A stretch of 64,000 bases of DNA from JANXSS01 sp025356535 (GTDB taxonomy: Bacteria; Pseudomonadota; Gammaproteobacteria; Burkholderiales; Burkholderiaceae_D): contig JAYUMU010000134.1 in NCBI GenBank assembly GCA_043762325.1, positions 1 through 64,000 on the forward strand. The letters are read 5' to 3'. A program made the translations under genes and the position numbers. Of the stretch, positions 29,845-38,135 are shown piece after piece (within the stretch, counting starts at the first letter, position 1; every line of letters starts with the position of its first letter). Under the pieces are notes generated by a model. That model did not search any database. It was not told where the DNA came from and was given only the letters and a program-made list of their open reading frames with translations.

Positions 29845-30387
29845 ATGAGTCAACTCGCCAAACTGCTGATTACCTCCACCCTGCTTGCAACGAGCGCAGT
29901 GAGCATCGCCCAGAATACCGGCGCACCGGATTCAATGACGACTCCTGCCGGTTCGGCTGGCAATGCCGGCACCGTCATCACGCCGATGGTCAATCCGAAT
30001 GCCGCCGGCATGCCGTCCGATAGCGGTGCTACCGGCGCCAGCGGCACTGCGGGCGCTACCGCAGCCGGTACCGCCGGCATGCCGGGTGCCGCTTCAGGCA
30101 CGGCGACCACGGGCGCGGCTGCCAGCGGCGCGTCGGCCACCGGTGCCACAGCGGCGTCGACATCGGCCGACCCGTACGTGCAGAAGCGTGAAGCCGATGC
30201 AGCTGCCAAGAAAGAATACAAGGCGAAGAAAAAAGCCGCAAAGGCCGAGTACAAGCATGAAAAGGCGTCTGCGAAGTCGGACATGAAGATGGAAAAACGC
30301 GAAACGACGGCCGAGCGCAATGCCGCGATCGCTGCCGATCCTTCCAAGACCGTGGTACCTGGCCAGCAAAACAACCTGGGCAAGTAA
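29845..30387 (+). CDS. Secreted Ala/Gly/Thr-rich hypothetical protein
   Basis: A 180-residue protein: an N-terminal signal peptide (LAKLLITSTLLATSAVSIAQ), a low-complexity middle of about 90 residues made almost only of Ala, Gly, Thr, Ser and Pro, and a highly basic Lys/Ala helix (YKAKKKAAKAEYKHEKASAK) with a terminal 30 residues rich in Ala/Glu. No family recognised. Preceded by AAAGGA and followed by a very strong terminator. Function unknown; the basic helix suggests binding to a polyanion or cell wall (inference). Confidence 0.75.
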   Translation: MSQLAKLLITSTLLATSAVSIAQNTGAPDSMTTPAGSAGNAGTVITPMVNPNAAGMPSDSGATGASGTAGATAAGTAGMPGAASGTATTGAAASGASATGATAASTSADPYVQKREADAAAKKEYKAKKKAAKAEYKHEKASAKSDMKMEKRETTAERNAAIAADPSKTVVPGQQNNLGK

Positions 30388-30440
30388 GTCGGCAGAATGA
30401 CTCTGGCGGGGTTGACGCGCCGCCAGGTTCGAGTCATGTA

Positions 30441-30476
30441 AAGCCGCACCGGCGATGCGCCGGTGCGGCTTTTTTG
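30441..30476 (+). terminator. Intrinsic terminator after the Ala/Gly-rich gene
   Basis: A perfect 14-bp stem, AAGCCGCACCGGCG (30441-30454) with CGCCGGTGCGGCTT (30458-30471), 3-base loop, then TTTTT. It ends transcription before dinB. Confidence 0.95.
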
Positions 30477-30526
30477 ATTTCTCGCGGGTAAAATGACGGC
30501 TTCGCTTTTCCGCCGGATTGTTGTTC

Positions 30527-31600
30527 GTGACAGAGCGAGCCCGCAAGATCATCCATTGCGACTGCGACTGTTTCTATGCCGCCGTCGAAACCCGTGACGA
30601 CCCCAGCCTGCGCGGCCGGCCGGTTGCCGTGGGCGGACGGGCCGACCAGCGCGGGGTGGTCGCGACCTGCAATTACGAAGCCCGCCATTTCGGCGTGCGT
30701 TCGGCAATGGCCACCGGCCAGGCACTGCAGCGCTGCCCGGGCCTGATCGTGCTGCCGCCGGCGATGGAAAAATACCGCATCGCTTCGCGCCAGATCCTGG
30801 CGATCTACGGCGACTACACCGACCTTGTCGAACCCCTGTCGCTTGATGAAGCCTATCTCGATGTCACCGATGCGCCCCATTGCCATGGCAGCGCGACGCT
30901 GATGGCCCGGGAAATCCGCGCCCGCATTGCGGCTACCGTCGGCATCACCGCATCAGCCGGCATCGCACCCAACAAGTTCGTCGCCAAGATCGCCAGCGAC
31001 TGGAACAAGCCGGACGGCCAGCATGTCGTGCTGCCGGGTGAAGTCGATGCCTTCGTTGCCGCCTTGCCGGTCAAGAAAATCTTCGGCGTCGGCCAGGTCA
31101 CTGCGGCCAAGCTCAATCGCCTGGGAGCCGTCACCTGCGCCGACCTGCGCGGCTGGTCGGCGGCGCAGCTGCAGCATCATTTCGGCAAGTTCGGTACGCG
31201 CCTCTTCGACCTGGTGCGCGGCATCGACCTGCGTGAAGTGTGCCCGGACCGGGAACGCAAGTCGATCAGCGTGGAAGAGACCTACAACGTCGACCTGCCG
31301 GATCTGGCGGCCTGCCAGGCGCCCATGATGGAACTGATCGAACAGTTGCGGCTGCGTGTGGCGCGCAACGATGCCGCGCCTTACGTGCGCAAGCTCACGG
31401 TAAAGATCCGCTTCGCCGACTTTCGGCAAACCTCGGTCGAATGCGTTGCCGCGGCCATCGATGTGGCATTGTTTGCCGGCTTGCTGGAGACCGGCCATGC
31501 CCGCGGTGCGCAACCGGTGCGCCTGCTTGGCGCCGGCGTTCGGCTGCAGGAGGACATGCCGGATCTGCAGCTGGGATTGTTCGGGCAACAGCAGGCGTAG
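30527..31600 (+). CDS. dinB: DNA polymerase IV (Y family)
   Basis: A 357-residue translesion polymerase. Seen: the catalytic motif IIHCDCDCFYAAVE near the N-terminus, EPLSLDEAYLDVTD about residues 104-117, the GITASAGIAPNKFVAKIASDWNKPDG palm/thumb region, the helix-hairpin-helix KKIFGVGQVTAAKLNRLG, and the little-finger domain up to residue 345. It ends DLQLGLFGQQQA, a plausible beta-clamp-binding QLxLF-type tail (LQLGLF). GTG 30527 was preferred over upstream TTG codons. No LexA box was identified. Confidence 0.95.
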   Translation: MTERARKIIHCDCDCFYAAVETRDDPSLRGRPVAVGGRADQRGVVATCNYEARHFGVRSAMATGQALQRCPGLIVLPPAMEKYRIASRQILAIYGDYTDLVEPLSLDEAYLDVTDAPHCHGSATLMAREIRARIAATVGITASAGIAPNKFVAKIASDWNKPDGQHVVLPGEVDAFVAALPVKKIFGVGQVTAAKLNRLGAVTCADLRGWSAAQLQHHFGKFGTRLFDLVRGIDLREVCPDRERKSISVEETYNVDLPDLAACQAPMMELIEQLRLRVARNDAAPYVRKLTVKIRFADFRQTSVECVAAAIDVALFAGLLETGHARGAQPVRLLGAGVRLQEDMPDLQLGLFGQQQA

Positions 31601-31652
31601 CGGGCCGCAGGTCCTGCCGGCAGGGCGGCGAAGCGGCAGCTGAAATAAAAAC

Positions 31653-31674
31653 GCCCGCTTGCGCGGGCTTTTTT
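31653..31674. terminator. Bidirectional terminator between dinB and tRNA-Asp
   Basis: GCCCGC (31653-31658) pairs with GCGGGC (31663-31668). A T-run follows on the plus strand, and an A-run precedes it, so it can terminate both dinB (rightward) and the leftward tRNA-Asp. Confidence 0.85.
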
Positions 31675-31678
31675 ATTC

Positions 31679-31755
31679 TGGCGGAGTGGACGGGACTCGA
31701 ACCCGCGACCCCCGGCGTGACAGGCCGGTATTCTAACCAACTGAACTACCACTCC
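31679..31755 (-). tRNA. tRNA-Asp (anticodon GTC)
   Basis: 77 bases including encoded CCA. Acceptor stem GGAGTGG/CCACTCC, anticodon loop CTGTCAC within a CCGGC/GCCGG stem, T arm GGGTTCGAGTCCC. All four arms fold; the anticodon GTC reads GAC/GAT codons. Confidence 0.97.
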
Positions 31756-31893
31756 TGTGATCATTCCAGGTAATGTGCATGCATTCGCGCTGCAGTGCGA
31801 TGCGACACCTGAAGCGGCCGAAGTCTACAATAGTTTTAACGCTTTGGCTAGGAATTCTGTCGAACGGCGACGTGGCCGGCGCTGTTGCCCGCC

Positions 31894-31899
31894 TATAAT
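31894..31899 (+). promoter_or_regulatory. Candidate -10 box for the proline iminopeptidase gene
   Basis: TATAAT 89 bp before the start codon, with no clear -35. A weak candidate. Confidence 0.35.
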
Positions 31900-31987
31900 C
31901 CTGATCTGCCTGCAAGGGTCACCCCCTGGCTCCGCTATGCCCGTGGTGTGGTTCTCACGATGCCTCATTGCACCTACCGGAGCACAC

Positions 31988-32959
31988 ATGTCCGACTCGG
32001 AGATCGACAAGATTCTCTTTCCACCGCTGGCGCCGCATCGCAGCGGCATGCTGGCCGTCGACCCGATGCACACGCTTTATTGGGAAGAAAGCGGCAATCC
32101 GCAAGGCACGCCGGTGCTGTTCCTGCATGGCGGGCCGGGTAGCGGCACGTCGCCCCTGCAGCGGCGTTTTTTCGATCCGACGCATTACCGCATCGTCCTG
32201 TTCGACCAGCGCGGCGCCGGCAGGTCGACGCCGCTGGGTGAATACCGCGACAACACCACGCAACTGCTGATTGCCGATATCGAGCGCCTGCGCACGATGC
32301 TCGGCATCGGGCAGTGGCTGCTCTTTGGCGGCTCGTGGGGCTCGACCCTGGCGCTGGCGTATGGGCAGGCGCATCCGCAGTGCTGCCTGGGTTTCGTCCT
32401 GCGCGGTATTTTCCTGTGCGGTCGCAGCGAGATCGACTGGTTCTTGTACGGCATGGAACAGTTCTTCCCGGAGGTGCATGCGGAGTTCGTGGCGCTGCTG
32501 CCGCCGGCGGAGCGGCACGATCTGCTGCAGGCGTATGGTCGCCGGCTGTTTGCGGATGATCCTGCGACGTATGCGCCGGCAGCGCGTGCCTGGAGCCGCT
32601 ACGAAGGCCGCTGCCTGTACCTGCGCCCCGATGCGGCGGCAGTCGATGCATTCAGTTCGGATGCGGTAAGCGTGGGCGTCGGGCGCCTGGAAGCGCATTA
32701 TTTTCTGCACGGCGGCTTTCTGGCGCCCGGACAGTTGCTGCGCGATGTGGCGCGTATTGCGCACCTGCCGGCCGTGATCATCCAGGGGCGCTACGACGTG
32801 GTCTGCCCGCCGGTGTCGGCGCATCGGCTGCATCAGGCCTGGCCGCAGGCACGCTTGCAGATGATCGACGACGCCGGCCATGCTGCCTTCGAGCCGGGTA
32901 CGGCGCGCGCACTGGTGGCGGCAACCGAGCAGTTCCGCAGGGCTGCCCGATTCGATTGA
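31988..32959 (+). CDS. pip: Proline iminopeptidase (alpha/beta hydrolase)
   Basis: A 323-residue serine peptidase of family S33 that removes N-terminal proline from short peptides. Seen: the oxyanion HGGPGSGTS at about residues 45-53, DQRGAGRS, the nucleophile elbow FGGSWGSTLAL with the serine at about 116, QGRYDVVCPP supplying the Asp, and DAGHAAFE supplying the His. Full length. ATG 31988 follows the window's ACACACATG with no strong ribosome site. Confidence 0.92.
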   Translation: MSDSEIDKILFPPLAPHRSGMLAVDPMHTLYWEESGNPQGTPVLFLHGGPGSGTSPLQRRFFDPTHYRIVLFDQRGAGRSTPLGEYRDNTTQLLIADIERLRTMLGIGQWLLFGGSWGSTLALAYGQAHPQCCLGFVLRGIFLCGRSEIDWFLYGMEQFFPEVHAEFVALLPPAERHDLLQAYGRRLFADDPATYAPAARAWSRYEGRCLYLRPDAAAVDAFSSDAVSVGVGRLEAHYFLHGGFLAPGQLLRDVARIAHLPAVIIQGRYDVVCPPVSAHRLHQAWPQARLQMIDDAGHAAFEPGTARALVAATEQFRRAARFD

Positions 32960-33076
32960 AATGACCATCTGCTGCGAAAGCCACAGGTGCCGATATGACG
33001 ATTGCAGCACGCCCGCAGCCTGTGCGACACTGCATTTGCCAGACCACCTTCCCTGCCACCTGAACCCTAAAACGCC

Positions 33077-33601
33077 ATGCGACTTCCCGCGCTCGTGACC
33101 CGTTCCATCGCACTGTTGAGCGCGGCCGGCGCGTCGCTGCTGGCGGCCTGCGCGTCGCCGCCGTCATCGTCGTCGCAGCAGGGCGCCGCGCCGTCGGCCA
33201 GTGCACTGGCGCGCCTGGATCGGGCCGAGACCACGGCCGACGCCACCTCGACCGCCCGCACCGTCGACGCCTACAAGCACGACATTGCGCTGCGCATTTC
33301 GGAAGTGAATTCGACCAGGGTCTTTCCGGGCCGGCCGCAGGCGCTGCTGCGCTCGATCATCGTGGTGAAGTTTTCGGTCGATGCCGGCGGCAAGCTGTTG
33401 CGCAGCGAGATCGTGCGAACCAATCATGACAGCGCCACCGAAGCCACCGCGCTGTCGACGCTGCGTAACACGGCGCCGTTTCCAAAACCGGCAGCGAGCC
33501 TGCTGCGCAATGGCAAACTGGAAATTTCGGAGACCTGGCTGTTCAACAACGACGGCCGCTTCCAGGTGCGCTCGGTGGCGCAGCTGCAGATGGAGCAGTA
33601 A
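33077..33601 (+). CDS. Small lipoprotein with TonB C-terminal-like domain
   Basis: A 174-residue protein. The N-terminus has a lipoprotein signal ending LLAAC (Cys at residue 25), a Ser/Ala-rich linker, then about residues 75-170 resembling a TonB C-terminal module (IVVKFSVDAGGKLLRSEIVRTNHDSATEATALSTLRNTAPFPKP). Such lipoproteins are common beside envelope genes in betaproteobacteria. Partner unknown. Confidence 0.7.
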   Translation: MRLPALVTRSIALLSAAGASLLAACASPPSSSSQQGAAPSASALARLDRAETTADATSTARTVDAYKHDIALRISEVNSTRVFPGRPQALLRSIIVVKFSVDAGGKLLRSEIVRTNHDSATEATALSTLRNTAPFPKPAASLLRNGKLEISETWLFNNDGRFQVRSVAQLQMEQ

Positions 33602-33687
33602 CAGTCCCGCCGGCAGCGTGGCCGGCGTGTCGTCCTGACATGCCATGCCGTACACTGTACGCCTTGAGGACCTTCGCGGGAGCGGCA

Positions 33688-35121
33688 GTGAAATCCATTA
33701 CAGCAGATGTCGCCGTCATCGGCGCCGGCAGCGCCGGCCTGGCCGCTTATCGCGCCGCCCGTTCGCATGGCAAGCGGGTGCTGCTGATCGAGGGCGGTCC
33801 GTACGGCACCACCTGCGCCCGGGTCGGCTGCATGCCGAGCAAGCTTCTGATCGCCGCTGCCGAGGCGGCGCACATGGTGTCGCTGGCGCCGGCTTTCGGC
33901 GTTCACGGCGGCGCCCTGCGCATCGACGGCCGCGAGGTCATGGCGCGGGTGCGGCAGGAACGCGACCGCTTCGTCGGCTTCGTCGTCGACGGCGTTGACC
34001 GGATACCCGAAGAGGACCGGCTGCGCGGATATGCCCGGTTCACGGCGCCGGACTGCCTGCAGGTGGGCGACGACCTGCAGGTGCGCGCCTCCCGGATCGT
34101 CATTGCCACCGGCTCACGGCCGCAGATACCGGCCGAACTGCTGGGCGCCGGCGAGCGCCTGCTGACCAACGACACGGTCTTTGAATGGGACGATCTGCCG
34201 GCGTCGGTAGCCGTCATCGGCACCGGTGTCATCGGCCTGGAAATCGGCCAGGCGCTGCATCGGCTCGGCGTGCGGGTTGCCGTTTTCGGGCGCGGCATGC
34301 AGCTGGCCGGCATCAGCGACCCGATGGTGCTGGCCAGCGCACGGCAGGCGTTCGGCGCCGAGCTCGACCTGCGCGCCGGCACCCGCGTGGTGCAGGCCGC
34401 GCGCAATGCCGACGGCGTGGCGCTCACCTGGACTGCGGCGGATGGCAGCCAGCATTGCGAGCAGTTCGCCTGGGTACTGGCAGCAACCGGCCGGGTCACC
34501 AATGTCGAGCAGCTCGACCTTGGCGCCAGCGGTTTGGCACTCGATGCGCGCGGCGTGCCGCTGTTTGACAGCCACACCATGCGATGCGGGCAGAGCGGCA
34601 TTTTCATCGCGGGCGATGCCGCCGGCGAGCGTGCGCTGCTGCATGAAGCAGCTGACCATGGCCGCATTGCCGGCGACAACGCCGGCCGCTATCCCGACGT
34701 GCAGCCGGGCCTGCGCCGGGCGCCCCTGGCGATTGCCTTTACCGATCCGCAGGTCGCAGTCGTCGGCTGCGGTTTTCATGCGCTCGAATCGGCCCGCACG
34801 GCCAGTGGCGAAGTCAGTTTTGCCGACCAGGGACGCAGTCGCGTGATGCTGCAGAACCGCGGGCTGCTGCGCGTGTACGGCGCCTACGGCTCGGGGCGAT
34901 TCCTCGGCGCCGAACTGTGCGGCCCGCGCGGCGAGCATCTGGCGCACCTGATGGCCTGGGCACTGCAGAACGCGATGACGGTGGCGCAGATGCTGCAGAT
35001 GCCGTTCTATCATCCGGTGGTCGAGGAGGGCCTGCGCACGGCCCTGCGTGACCTTAACGAAAAGCTGGTGCACGGCACGCCGGAGATCGAGCATTGCACC
35101 GATTGCACGCCCGGCATGTAA
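33688..35121 (+). CDS. Dihydrolipoamide dehydrogenase-like flavoprotein
   Basis: A 477-residue class I pyridine nucleotide-disulfide oxidoreductase. Seen: FAD-binding VIGAGSAGLAAYRA at about residues 11-24, the redox pair in GTTCARVGCMPSKL (CxxxxC, about 48-53), the NAD-binding GTGVIGLEIGQALHRLG, FIAGDAAGERALLHEA, and the C-terminal HPVVEEGLRTAL with the catalytic His and Glu. The CARVGCMPSK variant differs from the GTCLNVGCIPSK of the E3 subunit of 2-oxo acid dehydrogenase complexes. It is not next to E1/E2 genes, so its partner is unknown. Start GTG 33688 (VKSITADVAVIG) fits the fold. Confidence 0.88.
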   Translation: MKSITADVAVIGAGSAGLAAYRAARSHGKRVLLIEGGPYGTTCARVGCMPSKLLIAAAEAAHMVSLAPAFGVHGGALRIDGREVMARVRQERDRFVGFVVDGVDRIPEEDRLRGYARFTAPDCLQVGDDLQVRASRIVIATGSRPQIPAELLGAGERLLTNDTVFEWDDLPASVAVIGTGVIGLEIGQALHRLGVRVAVFGRGMQLAGISDPMVLASARQAFGAELDLRAGTRVVQAARNADGVALTWTAADGSQHCEQFAWVLAATGRVTNVEQLDLGASGLALDARGVPLFDSHTMRCGQSGIFIAGDAAGERALLHEAADHGRIAGDNAGRYPDVQPGLRRAPLAIAFTDPQVAVVGCGFHALESARTASGEVSFADQGRSRVMLQNRGLLRVYGAYGSGRFLGAELCGPRGEHLAHLMAWALQNAMTVAQMLQMPFYHPVVEEGLRTALRDLNEKLVHGTPEIEHCTDCTPGM

Positions 35122-35272
35122 AACGCCTGCTCCGGCACGCGTTTGAGGCCATTCAAACAAGATATTATGTTCGCTGCCGCACCGATTCCAGGAATGATTC
35201 TGGTTATGGTCTAGTCAGTACCGTAAATCGCGTTGCGGCGCACTAATCCACCCAAGTCCCAGGAGCTTTACC

Positions 35273-35575
35273 ATGATGCAAACTAACGTCAAGACTGCCC
35301 GCACCGACATGAAAACGCTGCTCAAGGATGCACAGGATCTGTTTCGCCAGGCTACCAGCGCCACCGGCGACAAGGCCGACATGCTGCGCACTCAAGGGGC
35401 AAACCTGATCGATTCGGCAATGGTCAAGGCGCAGGAAGTGCAGACTGCCGCAATGGAAACCGGCAAGGAAATGGCAGACTCGGCGGACGCCTATGTACAG
35501 GAAAACCCATGGAAGTCGGTCGCGATTTCGGCCGGCGTCGGTGTGCTGATCGGTATGCTCATCGCGCGAAAGTAA
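35273..35575 (+). CDS. ElaB/YqjD-type (DUF883) membrane-anchored protein
   Basis: A 100-residue protein: an amphipathic helical region rich in Lys, Asp, Gln and Ala, then a single C-terminal membrane segment (WKSVAISAGVGVLIGMLIARK) that anchors the protein in the inner membrane. YqjD and ElaB bind ribosomes in stationary-phase E. coli. Preceded by CAGGAG. First of three genes, YqjD-YqjE-like plus one unknown. Confidence 0.85.
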   Translation: MMQTNVKTARTDMKTLLKDAQDLFRQATSATGDKADMLRTQGANLIDSAMVKAQEVQTAAMETGKEMADSADAYVQENPWKSVAISAGVGVLIGMLIARK

Positions 35576-35581
35576 ATCATC

Positions 35582-35983
35582 GTGAGTAACCCACACCAGC
35601 AACATAATCCGCACGTACTCGGCACGCCCGGCTTGATGGCCGGTGTCAGCGGCGTGACGCGCAACCTCTTCGGCCTGATCGTCAGCCGTCTCGAACTCGC
35701 AGCACTCGAGCTCTCGTCGGTACGCACCAGTCTGCTCAAATTGTTGCTGGTCGGGGCGATCGGACTGTTTTCAGCCCTGTTTGCATTTGCTTATGTGACG
35801 GTGCTGATCGTCTACCTGAGCTGGGATGCACTGGGCTGGAAGATTTTGCTGATAATGGCCCTCGGTTTTACCGCCGCCACGGTCGCCGTCGTCATGTACG
35901 CACGCGGCCTGGTCTCGAGCGGCAAGCTGTCGATGCCGGCAACCCTGGCCGAACTGGGCCGCGACCGTGATGCATTGCTTTGA
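35582..35983 (+). CDS. YqjE/phage-holin superfamily (DUF1469) membrane protein
   Basis: A 133-residue protein with two or three hydrophobic helices (LLLVGAIGLFSALFAFAYVTVLIVYL and ILLIMALGFTAATVAVVMYA) in a YqjE-like arrangement. GTG 35582 is 6 bp after the DUF883 stop. Function unknown. Confidence 0.8.
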   Translation: MSNPHQQHNPHVLGTPGLMAGVSGVTRNLFGLIVSRLELAALELSSVRTSLLKLLLVGAIGLFSALFAFAYVTVLIVYLSWDALGWKILLIMALGFTAATVAVVMYARGLVSSGKLSMPATLAELGRDRDALL

Positions 35984-35992
35984 AGCGAGCCG

Positions 35993-36424
35993 ATGATGAC
36001 TGACTCCAAAACACCGCACGTCGTCGAGCCGTCGTTCGAAGCGCGCAAGAAGGCCCTGATCGCGCAAGGTGCAGCGCGGCGCAAGGACATCGGACAATCG
36101 ATCGACATCGTGCGCGACAACCTGCATGCAGACAAGTTGGCCAGGCAAGCCGTCAATCACATGACGAACGCGGCCTACAACACGATCGAAAACCTGCTCG
36201 ACCTGCGCGGCCTGCGTAATGGAAATTTTCGCAAGCTGCTACCGCTTGCAGCGACCGTCTATTCGATCGTCACCAAGCGCAAGCTGGTCAAGCCGGTGAT
36301 GAAGGGAACGGCTGCAGTGGCCGGTCTGTCGGCCGGTCTGTTTTTGTTCTGGCGGCACAAGCAGAAGCAGGCAGCCAACGACGAATTGCTGACGTATTCG
36401 AATGATTCGGAATCGGCGCGCTAA
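35993..36424 (+). CDS. Hypothetical protein of the YqjD/YqjE set
   Basis: A 143-residue basic protein with one weak hydrophobic segment (GTAAVAGLSAGLFLFW, about residues 103-118). It has no confident family. It follows the YqjE-like gene by 9 bp and lies before a terminator, occupying the place of YqjK-like genes in other genomes (inference). Confidence 0.65.
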   Translation: MMTDSKTPHVVEPSFEARKKALIAQGAARRKDIGQSIDIVRDNLHADKLARQAVNHMTNAAYNTIENLLDLRGLRNGNFRKLLPLAATVYSIVTKRKLVKPVMKGTAAVAGLSAGLFLFWRHKQKQAANDELLTYSNDSESAR

Positions 36425-36470
36425 GCTGCCGAGCGAACAGGCACCGATACGCCGCAAGTTCGAAGGCATG

Positions 36471-36504
36471 AAAAAAGCCGGCCTGTGATCAGGTCGGCTT
36501 TTTT
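36471..36504. terminator. Bidirectional terminator
   Basis: AAAAAAGCCGGCCTG pairs with CAGGTCGGCTTTTTT around TGAT, with one G-T pair. The A- and T-runs serve both the YqjE operon (rightward) and the cytochrome gene (leftward). Confidence 0.9.
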
Positions 36505-36534
36505 ACGTCGGCAACCAACGCCGCGCGTCCTGGC

Positions 36535-37443
36535 TTACTTTGCCGCCGCCGTCATGTAATCGACTGCAGCCTTGACTTCATCGTCGGAGGCGGCCGAGCC
36601 GCCTTTAGGCGGCATCACGCCGGCCTTGCCCTGGTAACCCTTGATCGCGTGTTCATACAAAACGGGCGCGCCCTGCTTGATGCGTTCGGCCCAGGCTGTC
36701 TTGTCGCCGAACTTCGGTGCGCCGGCGACGCCTGCCGCATGACATGCCATACAAACGCCGTCATACAGCTTCTTGCCGGCATCGGCAGACACCTTGACCG
36801 GTGCAGCGACTGGCGCCGGTGCAGCCACTGGCGCCGGTGCAGCCACTGGCGCCGGCGCTGGCGTTGCGGCCATTGGCGCGGCGGCGGCCATCGTGGTTGC
36901 GGCAGCACCTGCTGCGGCAACCGGCACGGCCTTGACCTTGGCTTCGGGTTCGGTGAATTTTGCACCGGCCTGGTTGCCCATGTAGGCAACGGCGCGCGCG
37001 ACTTCCACATCGTCGAGATCCGGGTTGCCACCCTTGGCCGGCATGGCACGGATGCCGCCAACTGCATGCGTGACCAGGGTATCGTAACCCTGTGCCAGAC
37101 GGGCCGACCAGGCGCCGGCGTCACCCAGCTTCGGCGCACCTGCCGCGCCGGTCGTATGACAGGCGGCACAGACGGCCTTGTAGACTTCGGTACCGGTCTG
37201 CAGCACGCGTGGCGCGTTGACATCTTTTAAGGTAAAGCCCTGATCGGGAACCGGCTTGATGCGCGCGACCACTGCCTCATTGCTCTGCGCATTCGAACCG
37301 GCGCCTTCGTTGTGCGTCGTCGTCACGTACTGCACCAGCAACACGATACAGATGATCGGTATCAGGAAGCCGGCGACAATTGCAGCGATGAGCTGTTTTG
37401 GCGTCTGGATTCCGGCTTCATGGTCGTTATGTTGGTCGCTCAT
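36535..37443 (-). CDS. Dihaem cytochrome c5-type protein
   Basis: A 302-residue protein: an N-terminal membrane anchor at about residues 17-41, then two class I cytochrome c modules with haem sites CAACH (92-96) and CMACH (231-235). The axial methionines lie in RAMPAKGG and GVMPPKGG. They are joined by an Ala/Pro linker built from PAPVAA repeats. Such anchored dihaem proteins carry electrons between the respiratory chain and terminal oxidases. Second in a convergent pair with the YqjE set. Confidence 0.88.
   Translation of the reverse strand: MSDQHNDHEAGIQTPKQLIAAIVAGFLIPIICIVLLVQYVTTTHNEGAGSNAQSNEAVVARIKPVPDQGFTLKDVNAPRVLQTGTEVYKAVCAACHTTGAAGAPKLGDAGAWSARLAQGYDTLVTHAVGGIRAMPAKGGNPDLDDVEVARAVAYMGNQAGAKFTEPEAKVKAVPVAAAGAAATTMAAAAPMAATPAPAPVAAPAPVAAPAPVAAPVKVSADAGKKLYDGVCMACHAAGVAGAPKFGDKTAWAERIKQGAPVLYEHAIKGYQGKAGVMPPKGGSAASDDEVKAAVDYMTAAAK
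36795..36860 (-). repeat. Tandem repeat encoding the cytochrome linker
   Basis: Three and a half copies of an 18-bp unit, about ACTGGCGCCGGTGCAGCC on the plus strand, encoding PAPVAA. The repeat probably varies in number by slippage. Confidence 0.85.
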
Positions 37444-37593
37444 TATTTCCTCGGTACGATTCTCAAATGCAACAGTATGCCAAACCCTCGATTATAGACG
37501 ACATGACTACGCTTGGGAACGAAGGCAATCGCTTTTCATGGACGCCCAACCCGAAAAACGGTATCCTTCGTGCCTCACGACGGCAGTAAAAAT

Positions 37594-37669
37594 GCGGCTG
37601 TAGCTCAGTGGATAGAGTATTGGCCTCCGAAGCCAAGGGTCGCTGGTTCGATTCCAGCCAGCCGCACCA
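37594..37669 (+). tRNA. tRNA-Arg (anticodon CCG), satellite integration target
   Basis: 76 bases with encoded CCA. Acceptor GCGGCTG/CAGCCGC, anticodon loop CTCCGAA inside TTGGC/GCCAA, T arm GCTGGTTCGATTCCAGC. It reads CGG. Its 3' part (37621-37669) is duplicated at 44679-44727 as attR of the element that follows. The gene stays intact. Confidence 0.97.
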
Positions 37670-37671
37670 GT
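37621..37671. repeat. attL (3' end of tRNA-Arg)
   Basis: 51 bp identical to 44679-44729. Starts with TGGCCTCCGAAGCC and ends CGCACCAGT. The bases just outside the repeat differ between the two copies, which fixes the crossover region. Confidence 0.95.
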
Positions 37672-37685
37672 AGAATCAAAGACTT

Positions 37686-37712
37686 AGCCCGGCCTCGCAG
37701 GTTGGGCTTTTT
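37686..37712 (+). terminator. Terminator just inside the element, after tRNA-Arg
   Basis: AGCCCGGCCT (37686-37695) pairs with AGGTTGGGCT (37699-37708), two G-T pairs, then TTTTT. It lies inside the element, so integration gives the host tRNA gene a new terminator. Confidence 0.8.
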
Positions 37713-37787
37713 GCTTTTCGGCCACATCTTTCGCCGGTGTAACCACTGTGTAACCCGATTCGACAAATCGTCGGCCAGAAAAGCATA

Positions 37788-37806
37788 AACCCGCACTTGG
37801 CGGGTT
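37788..37806 (-). terminator. Leftward terminator of the element operon
   Basis: AACCCGC (37788-37794) and GCGGGTT (37800-37806) form a 7-bp stem with a 5-base loop. Read on the minus strand it is followed by TTTATGCTTTT. It ends the element's leftward operon. Confidence 0.7.
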
Positions 37807-37859
37807 CTCGTAGGTTCGGGCGCAAACAATGTGCCGCGGGGCATAACCGATTCCTGCGG

Positions 37860-38135
37860 CTATTTCCTCAACGGCCCCACGTCTATTGCCTGTTTCTGAG
37901 GCAATGCAGCCTCGTTCCGTGCGTCGGTCAGTACCACTTGCATCTCTTTAAATAAAGCGGCTAGCTGCCTTCGTTCAGCATCCCATTCTGCGGTACGCAT
38001 GCCATGCCTTAACGCGTTCCGGGCTGTAATCGCCTTACCCTCATCGGTGGTCGGCCCGGTTGACCGCTCCCAAGGCTTCCAAATGCGGATTGCCTCGGCT
38101 TGCCGCTTTCTTTCCTGTTGTGTCCAAATTCGCAT
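37860..38135 (-). CDS. Small phage-type protein with STGP-T-EGKA motif
   Basis: A 91-residue basic protein. The stretch KPWERSTGPTTDEGKAITARNALRHGMRT at about residues 20-48 is recognisable as a recurring motif (W..STGP.T.EGKA...NA..HG) seen in many phage and island proteins of unknown function. Its first 95 bp overlap the 3' end of the upstream gene in another frame. Last gene of the element. Confidence 0.6.
   Translation of the reverse strand: MRIWTQQERKRQAEAIRIWKPWERSTGPTTDEGKAITARNALRHGMRTAEWDAERRQLAALFKEMQVVLTDARNEAALPQKQAIDVGPLRK

Noticed and set aside
35143..35168. TTGAGG ... TATTAT promoter before the DUF883 gene
   Set aside because: The spacer is only 14 bp, too short for a normal sigma-70 promoter.
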